DNA of 63,421 nucleotides. Origin: Psychrobacter sp. UBA3480 (GTDB taxonomy: Bacteria; Pseudomonadota; Gammaproteobacteria; Pseudomonadales; Moraxellaceae). Numbering within the stretch: the first letter of the stretch is position 1; each line of letters opens with the position of its first letter. Location of the stretch: positions 1-63,421 of the forward strand of contig NZ_DFQV01000031.1 of NCBI RefSeq assembly GCF_002377945.1. The letters are read 5' to 3'. Under the pieces are notes generated by a model. The model did no database searches. It saw only the letters and a program-made list of their open reading frames with translations, and was not told the origin of the DNA. Shown piece by piece: positions 7,701-16,712 of this stretch. Position numbers and translations under genes: made by a program.

Positions 7701-8063
7701 TTACTCTGCATCTTGTAAGTTAGCTGTTAGCTGAGCACGGCTAGGTATACGGTGATAATTAATCACTGGCACATCACCCAAACGGCGCTGACCTTCAGCA
7801 ATTTTTTTATCAATCGTAATCATCGCAATTTTTTTATCTTGTTTGCTAACGAGCAAATGATTTGCCTTACGTGTGACTCGATAATCAGCAAAATGCTGCT
7901 TTAATATCGCTGATGTTTTTTGCAACGCATCATTTGGTGTTGCATTTTTTGATTTTGCACCGCTATGCTTTTCGCCTGCTTTTGCACCGCGCGATTTTGC
8001 CACGAACCATAAAACTGCGATGACAGCGAACAATATGACAAGCCACCAAATTCCGTCTATCAT
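7701..8063 (-). CDS. hypothetical single-pass membrane protein
   Basis: A 120-residue protein with one N-terminal transmembrane segment (about 5-22, W-W-L-V-I-L-F-A-V). A basic, Ala/Ser/Lys-rich linker follows and then a soluble domain from residue 48 rich in Lys, Leu and His that ends I-P-S-R-A-Q-L. No family was recognised. It is divergent from the sirtuin gene with a 35-nt gap, so the two promoters must overlap. A GGA element lies 11 nt upstream of the start, a weak ribosome site. Confidence 0.65.
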   Translation of the reverse strand: MIDGIWWLVILFAVIAVLWFVAKSRGAKAGEKHSGAKSKNATPNDALQKTSAILKQHFADYRVTRKANHLLVSKQDKKIAMITIDKKIAEGQRRLGDVPVINYHRIPSRAQLTANLQDAE

Positions 8064-8098
8064 AAGTAAAAATATCCATTATTAGCAAGGGTTGGCTC

Positions 8099-8899
8099 AT
8101 GTTAGCAGAATTATCACCAGCGTTAATAGCAGAAGTAAAACTTGCAGCACAACTGCTGGCATCCAAAAAGCGTATTTGCATTTTGACTGGGGCTGGCATT
8201 TCAGCAGAAAGCGGCATCCCAACGTTTCGAGATAAGCAAACAGGGCTGTGGGAGAACTATGGTGTCGAAGACTTGGCAACCCCTGAAGCGTTCACTCGTG
8301 ATCCAAGGCTAGTGTGGTCATGGTATCAATGGCGCCGGCAAGTGGTCGCAGACAAAGCGCCAAATCCTGCCCATCATGCGTTGGCTCAGTGGCAGTATCA
8401 TGCGCAAACCTCCGATCAGCAAGTGACACTCATCACCCAAAATGTCGATGATTTGCACGAGCAAGCTGGTAGCGCAGTGACTCACCTGCATGGTTATCTG
8501 TGGCGTAACCGCTGTGGTCGGTGTGAGATACCCTATCAAGATAAATCGAGAGCGTCATACGACAATCAAGGCACAATGAGCTTTGATGAAACACTGCTTA
8601 ACTGTCCGCATTGCGACGGTTACATCAGACCAGATATTGTTTGGTTTGGCGAAGCTCTACCTGTACAGGCCTGGCAGGCTGCCGAAGATGCTGCGGCTAA
8701 TTGCGAGGTGTTTATCAGTATCGGTACATCAAGCTTGGTTTATCCGGCTGCTGGATTGGCACAATTAGCAAAACAGAATGGCGCGCAAGTTATTGAAATA
8801 AACCCTGACCCCACACCAAATACCATCGTCGATATCACATTAGCAGAAAAGGCTGGAGTAATACTGCCGCTGCTTATAGAAGAGATTACTGCTCTATAA
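8099..8899 (+). CDS. cobB: Sir2-family NAD-dependent protein deacylase (CobB-like)
   Basis: A 266-residue sirtuin that removes acyl groups from lysine using NAD. Visible are the NAD motif G-A-G-I-S-A-E-S-G-I-P-T-F-R (about 31-44), T-Q-N-V-D-D-L-H (about 118), the catalytic His131 in L-H-G, a four-Cys zinc site (C-G-R-C and C-P-H-C), and I-V-W-F-G-E. Tyr76 and Arg79 (W-Y-Q-W-R) match the Y-x-x-R pair that marks sirtuins acting on succinyl/malonyl lysine, such as E. coli CobB and SIRT5. A bidirectional terminator follows at 8944-8979. An AAGG element precedes the start. Confidence 0.93.
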   Translation: MLAELSPALIAEVKLAAQLLASKKRICILTGAGISAESGIPTFRDKQTGLWENYGVEDLATPEAFTRDPRLVWSWYQWRRQVVADKAPNPAHHALAQWQYHAQTSDQQVTLITQNVDDLHEQAGSAVTHLHGYLWRNRCGRCEIPYQDKSRASYDNQGTMSFDETLLNCPHCDGYIRPDIVWFGEALPVQAWQAAEDAAANCEVFISIGTSSLVYPAAGLAQLAKQNGAQVIEINPDPTPNTIVDITLAEKAGVILPLLIEEITAL

Positions 8900-8943
8900 A
8901 CGCTGCTACTACTTATAGATATTACTGAATGACAGACAATAAA

Positions 8944-8979
8944 AAAGGCTTAACGATTCATATAAACCGTTAAGCCTTT
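8944..8979. terminator. bidirectional terminator between cobB-like and adenine deaminase genes
   Basis: Perfect 12-bp stem, AAAGGCTTAACG (8944-8955) with its complement at 8968-8979, flanked by A and T runs. It lies between two convergent genes. Confidence 0.85.
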
Positions 8980-9005
8980 GCTACTAATAATAAACTCACT
9001 GCAGC

Positions 9006-10004
9006 TTATTTCAATGCAAGATCAACTCTCGCCAAGTAAGCTTCTTTTAACTCATCACTGATAAATGCCGATTTAAACGAGTTTTTTACCAAAGTAATAA
9101 CATCTTCTTCCGTAATCGGTAGATTCTCATATAGGTTAATGAAGTTTTGATTCACGTAACCTTTGAAATACGCAGGGTCATCTGAGTTAACGCTAATATT
9201 CAGACCGTAGTCTAAAAGCTCTTTGATATTGTGCTCTTTATAAGTCTCAAAGACTTTTAGCTCGATATTTGAGTTCGGGCAAACCGTCAGTGGCATCTGC
9301 TCATCTTTGAGTCTTTGCATCAACTCTGGGCTTTTTATAGACTGCACACCATGATCGATTCTATTGATATTCAATAGGTCTAATGCTTCGTAGATATATG
9401 AAAAGTCTGCTTCTTCGCCTGCATGAGCAACCAACTTAAAGCCTTCTTCTTTGGCTTTTTGGAAGACTTCCTTGAATTTCGATGGTGGGTTACCTAATTC
9501 TGATGAATCAAGACCAACACCGATAATGTCGTCTTTATACTCTAGTGCTTGCTCTAACGTCTCGAACGCTTCTTCTTGCGATAAATGACGCAAGAAACAC
9601 ATGATGATGCATGATGTAATACCGTATTTTGCTTTGGCATCGGCGAGTGCTTCTTTGATACCTGTGATGACCGCTTCAAAAGGTACGCCGCGTTCGGTAT
9701 GCGTCTGCGGATCAAAGAATATCTCTGTGTGAATAACATTATCTTCGACACATTTAAGAATATATTCCCACGTCAAATCATAGAAATCATCCTTTGTAAG
9801 CAGGACGTTGGCACCCGCATAGTAAATATCTAAAAAAGTCTGTAGATTGGTGAAGTTATAAGCACTGCGTACATCTTCGATATCTTTATAAGGTATCTCT
9901 ACGTTGTTCTTTTTGGCCAGTCTAAACATCAGCTCAGGCTCTAACGAACCTTCAATATGTAGATGAAGTTCAGCTTTCGGTAGTTTCTTTATTAATTCAA
10001 TCAT
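9006..10004 (-). CDS. adenine deaminase (adenosine deaminase-like family)
   Basis: A 332-residue amidohydrolase with the metal motif H-L-H-I-E-G-S-L-E-P (about 14-23), H-A-G-E-E (about 194), D-H-G-V-Q-S (about 217) and S-D-D-P-A-Y-F (about 275). The F-F-D-P-Q-T-H and G-L-D-S-S-E-L-G-N-P-P-S-K-F signatures fit the adenine-specific branch (bacterial adenine deaminase type, as in Pseudomonas aeruginosa PA0148) better than true adenosine deaminase. It converts adenine to hypoxanthine in purine salvage. It stands alone with its own terminator. The ribosome site is modest (GGAA 6 nt upstream). Confidence 0.88.
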   Translation of the reverse strand: MIELIKKLPKAELHLHIEGSLEPELMFRLAKKNNVEIPYKDIEDVRSAYNFTNLQTFLDIYYAGANVLLTKDDFYDLTWEYILKCVEDNVIHTEIFFDPQTHTERGVPFEAVITGIKEALADAKAKYGITSCIIMCFLRHLSQEEAFETLEQALEYKDDIIGVGLDSSELGNPPSKFKEVFQKAKEEGFKLVAHAGEEADFSYIYEALDLLNINRIDHGVQSIKSPELMQRLKDEQMPLTVCPNSNIELKVFETYKEHNIKELLDYGLNISVNSDDPAYFKGYVNQNFINLYENLPITEEDVITLVKNSFKSAFISDELKEAYLARVDLALK

Positions 10005-10208
10005 AGTATTCCAATAATGGTGTTATCGAGACGAGCCCTAGTAAATGTTGCACAGTAGGATAATCAAACCATGCATATATGAGGCGTTATCTGTCTCAGA
10101 AAAATCATTTTAACACTAAAAGCGTATCGCCTAAAACAAAACCCTTTGACCTTATAGATAAGCTACTTATAAAAGCAACCTTCTTAATACAACTGTATAA
10201 GGCGCAAA

Positions 10209-10733
10209 CTACTTTAAAAACACCACTGTATCGGACAGCTCATTACCTTCTGGATCATGCTCTAAATGATAATACTGACGTAATACCTGCCCCACTTCAT
10301 CCAGCAGCTCAGCCAAGCTCTCTTCTGTCTTTTGAGTAGCGATACCAGATACCGCCTTTTCGCACATTGCATTCCATACTGTTGGACTAACGTGAGCGCT
10401 GATACCTCGGTCTGCGACAATCTCTAGTTTACGCTCGCATACATTGACATAGATCAAGACGCCCGTATTTTCTTCCGTATCCCAGACGCGATATTCGCTA
10501 AACAAATCAATCGCACGCTCACGGCAGTTCATGCGATAGGCTTCTTGGATAGGCAGATGATTTTCTACGATTAAAAACACCTCACCACGATGCCCACGCT
10601 CGGCTCGTGTCACAGCATATGTTAGGCGTGCCTTGGATTCTGTTGTCAGCCACTTACTATGTAATAAAGGGACGAACAAAACTTGACGCCACCAGCGGGC
10701 AAAACTGGGGTTTGAAGCATTGTCTTCTACCAT
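10209..10733 (-). CDS. TPM-domain protein, membrane-associated partner of LemA set
   Basis: A 174-residue cytoplasmic protein of the TPM (TLP18.3/Psb32/MOLO-1) fold. Hallmarks are V-T-x-A-E-x-x-H-x-G-E-V-F-L-I-V-E, the T-G-V-L-I-Y-V-N strand, and E-I-V-A-D-R-G-I-S-A-H-V. There is no signal peptide. It is the third gene of lemA-TPM-TPM, 71 nt after the Gly-rich TPM gene. The function in bacteria is unsettled; TPM domains are linked to membrane-protein turnover and have weak phosphatase reports in plants. GAGG lies 10 nt before the start. Confidence 0.85.
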   Translation of the reverse strand: MVEDNASNPSFARWWRQVLFVPLLHSKWLTTESKARLTYAVTRAERGHRGEVFLIVENHLPIQEAYRMNCRERAIDLFSEYRVWDTEENTGVLIYVNVCERKLEIVADRGISAHVSPTVWNAMCEKAVSGIATQKTEESLAELLDEVGQVLRQYYHLEHDPEGNELSDTVVFLK

Positions 10734-10804
10734 TATATTATTTCCTCAAGTACGTCGTTTTCGATGGTTATGTAGAGTTTATTTTGTTTGCGTGTGTGGA
10801 ATAC

Positions 10805-11986
10805 TTACCACGAACCACCTGCGCCGCCGCCGCCGAAACCACCGCCACCGCCAAAGCCGCCGCCTCCGAAACCACCACCGCCAAAGCCGCCTCCACTACC
10901 GCCGCCCATACCGGGTAAGAAAATCATGCCGCCTCTGCGCCCACCTTTACCGCCGCCGCCTTTTCCACCGCCACCGCCGCGTGAGATCAAAAACATCCAA
11001 ATGAATATTGCCATAATCAGCGTCATAAAGAAGCCGCCGCCTAAAGCCATCGAACCTGCAAAAAACCCGCCAGCGGTAATAATAGAACCAAATACTCGGC
11101 CCAATATATTAGTAATAAAGCTACCAAAAATCATCGCCATGATAAATAAGAAGATAGGTGACGGCAGCTCGTCTGAGCTTTGCTGAGCAGTACGTTCTGC
11201 GGCTTGCGCATCAGCACGGGCTAAGACTTCAGGATCAGCAGTTAGGCGTGTTTTAAGCGCTTCAACGCCAGCGATTATCCCTGCACCATAGTTATTTTGC
11301 TTAAATAACGGCGTGATATCTTCGCGAATGACACGGTTGACTGCCGCATCAGGCAAGACGCCTTCTAGTCCATAACCCGTTAGGATATACATATCACGGT
11401 CATTGACAGCGACGACAATCAGTAGACCATCATCGATAGCTTCATCACCCAATTCCCACTTTTCAGCAACTTGCAATGCATAATCAAATATTGGTACGCC
11501 ATTGGTAGTTGGTACGATAACCACTGCTGCTTGTGCTAATCCCTGCTGATAGATACTTTGAAGCTGTGCCTCTAGACGTAGCTTCTCTTGAGGATTTAGG
11601 ATATTGGCCTGATCAACGACTGGTTCATTGAGTATCAACTTATCAGCGTCAACACCCTCGGCACTGGAGCGTACAGGTGGCTTAGCGGTTGTTTGAGTAT
11701 TGGCAGTACCATTTGCTGTACTTTGGTTATTTGCGTTTTGATTGATAGCGTCGTTGCCGAGCACCGCTTCATTGATGGCATCGTTATTTAATACAGCATC
11801 ATTGATTGCTTCGTTAGACTCGCCTGCTTTAGCAACGGCCACCAACTCTTCGACACTACGGTTTTGCAGATTCGAGGTGCTATCTGTCGCCACCGCTGTA
11901 TCATTGGGTGCAGCGTGCAATGCAGGCACGCTGACGACACCTAACGTAAACAGTAATGCTGATAAGATTGCTTTTGAATTATTCAT
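10805..11986 (-). CDS. TPM-domain membrane protein with Gly-rich tail (YgcG-like)
   Basis: A 393-residue exported protein. It has a signal peptide (about 1-25, A-L-H-A), then an Asn/Ala-rich linker with repeated N-D-A-I-N-E-A-V-L segments. The TPM domain is at about 120-250 (V-V-D-Q-A-N-I-L, D-D-G-L-L-I-V-V-A, Y-G-L-E-G-V-L-P-D). One or two membrane segments follow at about 280-335. The C-terminus is almost pure Gly with K, F and W, ending G-A-G-G-S-W. This architecture is standard for YgcG-type partners of LemA. GAGGTGG lies about 10 nt upstream. A Pro-rich frame on the opposite strand is an artefact of the Gly tail. Confidence 0.9.
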   Translation of the reverse strand: MNNSKAILSALLFTLGVVSVPALHAAPNDTAVATDSTSNLQNRSVEELVAVAKAGESNEAINDAVLNNDAINEAVLGNDAINQNANNQSTANGTANTQTTAKPPVRSSAEGVDADKLILNEPVVDQANILNPQEKLRLEAQLQSIYQQGLAQAAVVIVPTTNGVPIFDYALQVAEKWELGDEAIDDGLLIVVAVNDRDMYILTGYGLEGVLPDAAVNRVIREDITPLFKQNNYGAGIIAGVEALKTRLTADPEVLARADAQAAERTAQQSSDELPSPIFLFIMAMIFGSFITNILGRVFGSIITAGGFFAGSMALGGGFFMTLIMAIFIWMFLISRGGGGGKGGGGKGGRRGGMIFLPGMGGGSGGGFGGGGFGGGGFGGGGGFGGGGAGGSW

Positions 11987-12109
11987 CTAATCTATACCAC
12001 CTCAAATAACATCTTTACCAATTGATAGACTCTAACTAATCATTGTCAAACCATTAGTTAAATGAACAGAGCTGCCTATGCCACTCTGTCGTCACGTTCA
12101 TTCTAAATT

Positions 12110-12742
12110 TTATTCAGCAGACTTTTCTGTAGAGTCGCCAAAATCAACACTTGGTGCGGTTGAAATTGCCTCTTCATTGGCCACACTAAAGTTGGGCTTA
12201 GTATCCATACCAAATACTTTTGCAGTGATGTTAGTTGGGAACTGACGCACCGTTGTATTGTATCCCTGCACTTCTTGGATATAACGGTTACGAGCCACAG
12301 CAATACGGTTCTCAGTACCTTCTAACTGCGCTTGCAAGTCCTGAAACAGTGCATCTGACTTTAGATCTGGATAACGCTCAGACACCGCCATCAAACGTGA
12401 CAATGCCCCTGTCATCTGCTCTTGCGCTGCTGCATAACGCTCCATCGCTTCTGGGTCATTAAGCACTTCTGGCGTTACCGTGATACCGCCCGCACGTGAG
12501 CGAGCTTCTGCCACTTGGGTGAAGACCTCTTGCTCTTGCTCAGCATATTGCTGTACGACTTTGACTAAGTTTGGCACCAAATCAGAACGGCGCTGATACT
12601 GGTTGACCACTTCTGACCATGAAGCAGTGACCTGCTCATCTTGTGCTTGCAGGTTGTTGTAGCCACAGCCGCTTAGACCAACCGTAGAAGTTGTCAATAA
12701 AGCGGCTAGCAACATCGGCTTCATAATAGATTTACGCGTCAT
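12110..12742 (-). CDS. lemA: LemA family lipoprotein
   Basis: A 210-residue LemA protein, a membrane-tethered four-helix bundle of unclear function. The N-terminus is a lipoprotein signal with L-S-G-C at about 26. The family motifs N-N-L-Q, V-N-Q-Y-Q-R-R-x-D-L-V-P-N-L-V, A-E-A-R-S, S-E-R-Y-P-D-L-K and E-N-R-I-A-V-A-R-N-R-Y are all present. The start at 12742 is chosen because AGGAG sits 7 nt upstream; a longer reading to 12787 has no ribosome site. It is the first gene of the lemA-TPM-TPM unit. Confidence 0.93.
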   Translation of the reverse strand: MTRKSIMKPMLLAALLTTSTVGLSGCGYNNLQAQDEQVTASWSEVVNQYQRRSDLVPNLVKVVQQYAEQEQEVFTQVAEARSRAGGITVTPEVLNDPEAMERYAAAQEQMTGALSRLMAVSERYPDLKSDALFQDLQAQLEGTENRIAVARNRYIQEVQGYNTTVRQFPTNITAKVFGMDTKPNFSVANEEAISTAPSVDFGDSTEKSAE

Positions 12743-13698
12743 TGTTGATTCTCCTAATAATGATAAATAACAAATATCCAGTACCACGTTTTTAATATTT
12801 TTAAGTTTGCTTGGTATTCATACGGCAGTCATACGCTCTATATATTGTATATCTGCGCATCACTCTATCAGCATGATATCAAAAGAAGTTGTCCTAATGA
12901 TGGCGTTATACACGGCTTTTTACAATTGACCGTTACCAAAACACAACCGCATAGTGTCAACGATAACGCGTTTTTATCATGATAGATATAGAGCAAAAAT
13001 CTAGCAGTCTGGCGCAATCAGACTAAATGTTATGAAAGTACAAACAATTATTTATATATCATCCAAATCTTGCTAATGTATTAACCAAATAAAATACGAA
13101 TATATCTACCCTCTATAAAGAAATTTCTAGTAATTAGTACAAAAATATGGCAAATTGCAGTTACGTAGCCGTACGGTTTGAATACATTTGGTAGTGGACT
13201 TATAGTTTGATTAGTATTAGTGAGTTGTTAATTTCTTAATAAAAACATCAATTAACTGTCAAATTATCGCTAAATACTGTCAATTCGCCATACCAGTCAT
13301 GTATTTATTCAAGACAGCTCATAGTAAGTTGAATGCCATCATGGTGATGGATATTTAATTATATAACCGCCTGTTTTATCCGCCGGTCAACTTATGACTC
13401 ATCTGATGTATAACATGATGATAGAAGACCGCAGTAGTTGAGGTTGTAGAATAATAGTAAACGCAGCTGATATTAATATTATCAGTGATAAGCGCTATGC
13501 AAATAGTCCGTATTACTGATGAGATACGCGGGTAAATACAGACAACTACAGTCCATTCTTGGTGGCCAAGCACATGAGACTTAGACAATAAATAAGTCGA
13601 TGCAGAGACTTTAACTGCTTAACTTAAATAAGTAAGTTAACCAGTTAGTTTACTCCTAGCAAACAGTGCCACCTTGAGACAGTACTAGGAACATAAAT
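12743..13698. other. long gene-free region between lemA and the alanine symporter
   Basis: About 950 bp between divergent genes. No convincing coding frame was found; a 70-codon frame at 13376-13588 has Tyr/Ser/His-rich, non-protein-like content and no ribosome site. The region is AT-rich and must hold both promoters. A perfect 8-bp inverted repeat (TTAACTTA, 13619-13626, with 13633-13640) lies about 59 nt before the symporter start and could be an operator. Confidence 0.5.
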
Positions 13699-15246
13699 AT
13701 GGAAGGTTTAGTTAACTTAGTAAATGGAATTATCTGGAGCCCAGCGCTGATTTATCTCTGCTTGGGTGCCGGTCTGTTCTATTCCATTATGACGCGCTTT
13801 GTACAAGTACGTCTATTCGGTGAGATGATCAAACTCCTATTCACTGGTAAATCTAGTGCACAGGGTATCTCATCATTTCAGGCACTTGCCGTCTCACTCG
13901 CCGGTCGTGTGGGTATGGGTAACATCGCTGGGGTAGCTGCTGCTATCGGCTTCGGTGGCCCAGGTGCCGTATTCTGGATGTGGATCGTAGCCTTCCTAGG
14001 TGCATCTACAGCCTATGTCGAATCTACTCTTGCTCAGATTTATAAAGAAAAAGATGTGGTAACTGGCGAGTATCGCGGTGGCCCAGCTTATTACTTTGAA
14101 CGTGCCCTTGGTCAAAAGTGGTACGGCATCCTCTTCGCAATCGCTTCTATTTTATCATGTGGTATGTTCTTACCTGGTGTACAGGCGAACGGTGTTATCA
14201 GTGCATTTGCACAGGTAATGGGCGAAGGTACGATCATGAACGTTGCAGGCCTAGAAGTTGGCTCTATGCGTTTGGTCGGCTTGGCTATCATCTTAGTGGT
14301 GCTAGGTATCATCATCTTTGGTGGTATTAAGCGTATTGCAACCTTTACTGAGTTTGCAGTACCTTTCATGGCATTAGGTTATATTGCCCTAGCGCTAATC
14401 ATCATGTTCAGCAACTTCAGCTTGATTCCAGATGTATTTGGTATGATCGTTGGTGATGCATTCACTGCACAAGCAGGTTTTGGTGCTGCTATCGGTTGGG
14501 GTGTGAAACGTGGTATCTACTCTAACGAAGCTGGTCAGGGTACAGGTCCTCACGCTGCTGCTGCTGCTGAAGTTGAGCATCCATCACAGCAGGGTCTAGT
14601 TCAGGCATTCTCAGTATATGTTGATACATTACTAGTATGTTCTGCTACTGCATTCATGATCTTATCTACTGGTATGTACAACATTCAAGGTACGCTACCA
14701 GATGGTCAATTCATCGTACAGAACGTTGCTGCTACTACTGAAATCAATGCTCCTGCGTTCACGCAAATGGCAATGGAATCTGTATACGGTACGTTTGGTA
14801 ATGCCTTTATCGCAATCGCTGTATTCTTCTTTGCCTTTACAACAATTCTGGCTTACTACTACATCGCTGAAGTCAACGTCGCTTACTTAACACGCTTCCT
14901 TGGTCGTAGTGCGAACAGAACTGGTCTATTCCTAGTGAAAGTGCTTATCATGGCGATGGTTGCTTATGGTGGTCTAAACTCAGCTGGTTATATCTGGGCA
15001 ATCGGCGATATCGGTGTTGGTCTTATGGCTTGGCTTAACATTGTTGGTATTCTTGTTATCTTTATCGTGGCTCGTCCAACACTTACTATGCTTAAAGACT
15101 ATGAAGCTCAGCGCAAAGCTGGCGTAACTCGCTATAGTTTTGATCCTGCTAAATTCGGTATCAAAAATGCACCGTATTGGGAAGAGCGTCATCTAGCACA
15201 GCAAAAAAGCATGAACGCTGACCCATTACGTAAAGATAAAGTGTAA
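13699..15246 (+). CDS. sodium:alanine symporter, AgcS/AlsT family
   Basis: A 515-residue polytopic inner-membrane transporter of the alanine/glycine:cation symporter family. About 11 hydrophobic segments are visible. Family hallmarks are S-L-A-G-R-V-G-M-G-N-I-A-G-V-A near 66, F-G-G-P-G-A-V-F-W-M-W near 85, E-Y-R-G-G-P-A-Y-Y near 122, and G-W-G-V-K-R-G-I-Y-S-N-E-A-G-Q-G-T near 270. It imports alanine or glycine with sodium. It is monocistronic and followed by a strong terminator at 15286-15319. Confidence 0.95.
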   Translation: MEGLVNLVNGIIWSPALIYLCLGAGLFYSIMTRFVQVRLFGEMIKLLFTGKSSAQGISSFQALAVSLAGRVGMGNIAGVAAAIGFGGPGAVFWMWIVAFLGASTAYVESTLAQIYKEKDVVTGEYRGGPAYYFERALGQKWYGILFAIASILSCGMFLPGVQANGVISAFAQVMGEGTIMNVAGLEVGSMRLVGLAIILVVLGIIIFGGIKRIATFTEFAVPFMALGYIALALIIMFSNFSLIPDVFGMIVGDAFTAQAGFGAAIGWGVKRGIYSNEAGQGTGPHAAAAAEVEHPSQQGLVQAFSVYVDTLLVCSATAFMILSTGMYNIQGTLPDGQFIVQNVAATTEINAPAFTQMAMESVYGTFGNAFIAIAVFFFAFTTILAYYYIAEVNVAYLTRFLGRSANRTGLFLVKVLIMAMVAYGGLNSAGYIWAIGDIGVGLMAWLNIVGILVIFIVARPTLTMLKDYEAQRKAGVTRYSFDPAKFGIKNAPYWEERHLAQQKSMNADPLRKDKV

Positions 15247-15254
15247 GTTGATTT

Positions 15255-15319
15255 AATAAGATTGCTACTTAATCTTATTGAATAAAAAAAAGCCCGAGAC
15301 CTTGTTCTCGGGCTTTTTT
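15255..15319 (+). terminator. terminator of the alanine symporter gene
   Basis: A strong hairpin with 14-bp arms, AAAAAAGCCCGAGA (15286-15299) and its complement 15306-15319, ends in a T-run. A weaker 9-bp hairpin, AATAAGATT (15255-15263) with 15271-15279, sits just before it. Confidence 0.9.
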
Positions 15320-15600
15320 GTTTGGATAGTTTTCTACACCACTATAGAATAGCTTACCGAAAAAACATCAAAACCTACGTTCATACAAACTGATTTAATA
15401 CCTTAAAATCACCCTTTTATCTCTCAAAGTCAACCTGTCTTTGAAATAACATATAACTGTTATTTTGTATTTTGCCTGTCTTCTTTATAGAGCTCGCTTT
15501 AACATTTTATAACCTTATCTTAATTAGGTAGCCGCACCCGTATAGTTAACCCATAGCTTATCTCATCGCTTAAACTTCTGCGCCTTAACTCCCCCATTTT

Positions 15601-15660
15601 TAATCTATAGACGTAAAAAAACCTAGCGCGATGGCTAGGCTTTCTTTAACTTATAGATTA
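15601..15660 (-). terminator. terminator of the first fasciclin gene
   Basis: Inner stem CCTAGC (15622-15627) with GCTAGG (15634-15639), flanked by A and T runs. An outer 9-bp repeat TAATCTATA (15601-15609) pairs with 15652-15660, giving a long interrupted stem. The 15320-15600 stretch beyond it holds no recognisable gene. Confidence 0.7.
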
Positions 15661-15684
15661 TAAATCTACGCGTCAATAAATTGC

Positions 15685-16290
15685 TTATTCAGGCATTAAT
15701 ACTGCATCGATAGTGTGTACCACACCATTGGTTGCCATAATATCTGTACCAGTGATATTTGCTGTGTTACCAGTAGCATCAGTAATTACATTGTCTTCAC
15801 TAATAGTGATGGTTTTACCATTCGCTGTTTCAATCTCAGTACCGTATGGGATATCAGCCGCTTTAACTTCCATTGCTAGTACATGGTAAGGAAGGACAGT
15901 TTTTAGCAAGTCTGTATTGGCCAATAACTCTTCTTTAGTCACGCCTAGTTTTTCTAGTACTGGCGCAAATGCATCATCAGTTGGGGCAAATACAGTATGC
16001 TTAGTTTCTTCCATTAACATAGTATCAAGACCAGCAGCCTGTAACGCAGCGGTTAAAATAGTTAAATTTTCGTTTTCTGCTGCGATTTCAGCGATAGTCT
16101 GAGTCGCTTCCATATCCATTTCGGCCATTGGCTCTGCTTCAACAGCTTCGGTCTCAGCAACTGGCTCAACTGCCATCTCTTCAGTAGCTTCTGGTTCAGT
16201 TGGCTCTGCAACAGTCTCAGTGTCGTTACACGCTGCTAGTGACATGGCTGCAGTTACAACTGCGATAGACAACAAATTCTTCTTTAACAT
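15685..16290 (-). CDS. fasciclin-domain lipoprotein
   Basis: A 201-residue protein. A lipoprotein signal with L-A-A-C at about 21 is followed by an acidic Glu/Ala/Thr-rich linker (about 22-65). One FAS1 domain then occupies about 66-201, with H-T-V-F-A-P-T-D-D-A-F, L-P-Y-H-V-L and a final T-N-G-V-V-H-T-I-D-A-V-L-M-P. FAS1 domains mediate surface adhesion; the bacterial role is poorly defined. AAGGAA lies about 6 nt upstream. It is a paralogue of the gene at 16713-17267, with a decayed third copy between them. Confidence 0.92.
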   Translation of the reverse strand: MLKKNLLSIAVVTAAMSLAACNDTETVAEPTEPEATEEMAVEPVAETEAVEAEPMAEMDMEATQTIAEIAAENENLTILTAALQAAGLDTMLMEETKHTVFAPTDDAFAPVLEKLGVTKEELLANTDLLKTVLPYHVLAMEVKAADIPYGTEIETANGKTITISEDNVITDATGNTANITGTDIMATNGVVHTIDAVLMPE

Positions 16291-16460
16291 AGGTAATTCC
16301 TTTTTGGATAAATAATTGATTAAGGGATTTATTTAAATTAATAATTTTCGATAAATATAATGGTGACCAATGATTGATAAATTTACCAATTACTTAGTCA
16401 TACTATTTAGTCCGTTATATTGATAGTTCTCAGTCTAACTGTTTAATTTTCAAATGGTAT

Positions 16461-16574
16461 TTACTTAGGTAGCAACACTGTATCAATCACGTATATAGCA
16501 TTGTTTGCTTGTATATCAGTTATTGCGATATTTGAGACAAAATGCTGTTGATTAACTACTTTTAGATGTTTGTT
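16461..16574 (-). pseudogene. relic of a third fasciclin gene (C-terminal 37 codons)
   Basis: An open stretch reading H-F-V-S-N-I-A-I-T-D-I-Q-A-N-N-A-I-Y-V-I-D-T-V-L-L-P-K ends in TAA at 16461. It aligns with the C-terminal end of the adjacent FAS1 protein (T-N-I-V-K-T-D-I-A-A-N-N-G-V-V-H-V-I-D-R-V-L-L-P-K). An in-frame stop lies directly upstream and no start is present, so it is a remnant of tandem duplication. Confidence 0.8.
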
Positions 16575-16628
16575 TTAAGATTTCAACATAAACAGAAACT
16601 TATATAGATAAAACTCTAGAGTCTAAAA

Positions 16629-16669
16629 CAGCCATTGTCTAATAGTGAAATCATCACAAACAATGGCTG
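16629..16669 (-). terminator. likely terminator of the second fasciclin gene
   Basis: Stem CAGCCATTGT (16629-16638) with its complement at 16660-16669, 10 bp, with a 21-nt loop. It lies 44 nt past the stop of the gene at 16713. No long U-run, so moderate support. Confidence 0.55.
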
Positions 16670-16712
16670 CTTAGTCTTATAATAAATACAGTAGGTATGC
16701 CTTAATTAATAC

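Noticed and set aside
10079..10339. 86-codon plus-strand frame overlapping the TPM gene
   Set aside because: Runs antisense into the well-supported TPM gene and lacks a ribosome site.
10788..11186. Pro-rich plus-strand frame (repeated P-P-P-K)
   Set aside because: Antisense of the Gly-rich tail of the TPM protein; GGN codons read backwards give Pro.
13376..13588. 70-codon minus-strand frame in the long gap before the alanine symporter
   Set aside because: Composition is unlike a protein, no ribosome site, no recognisable family.
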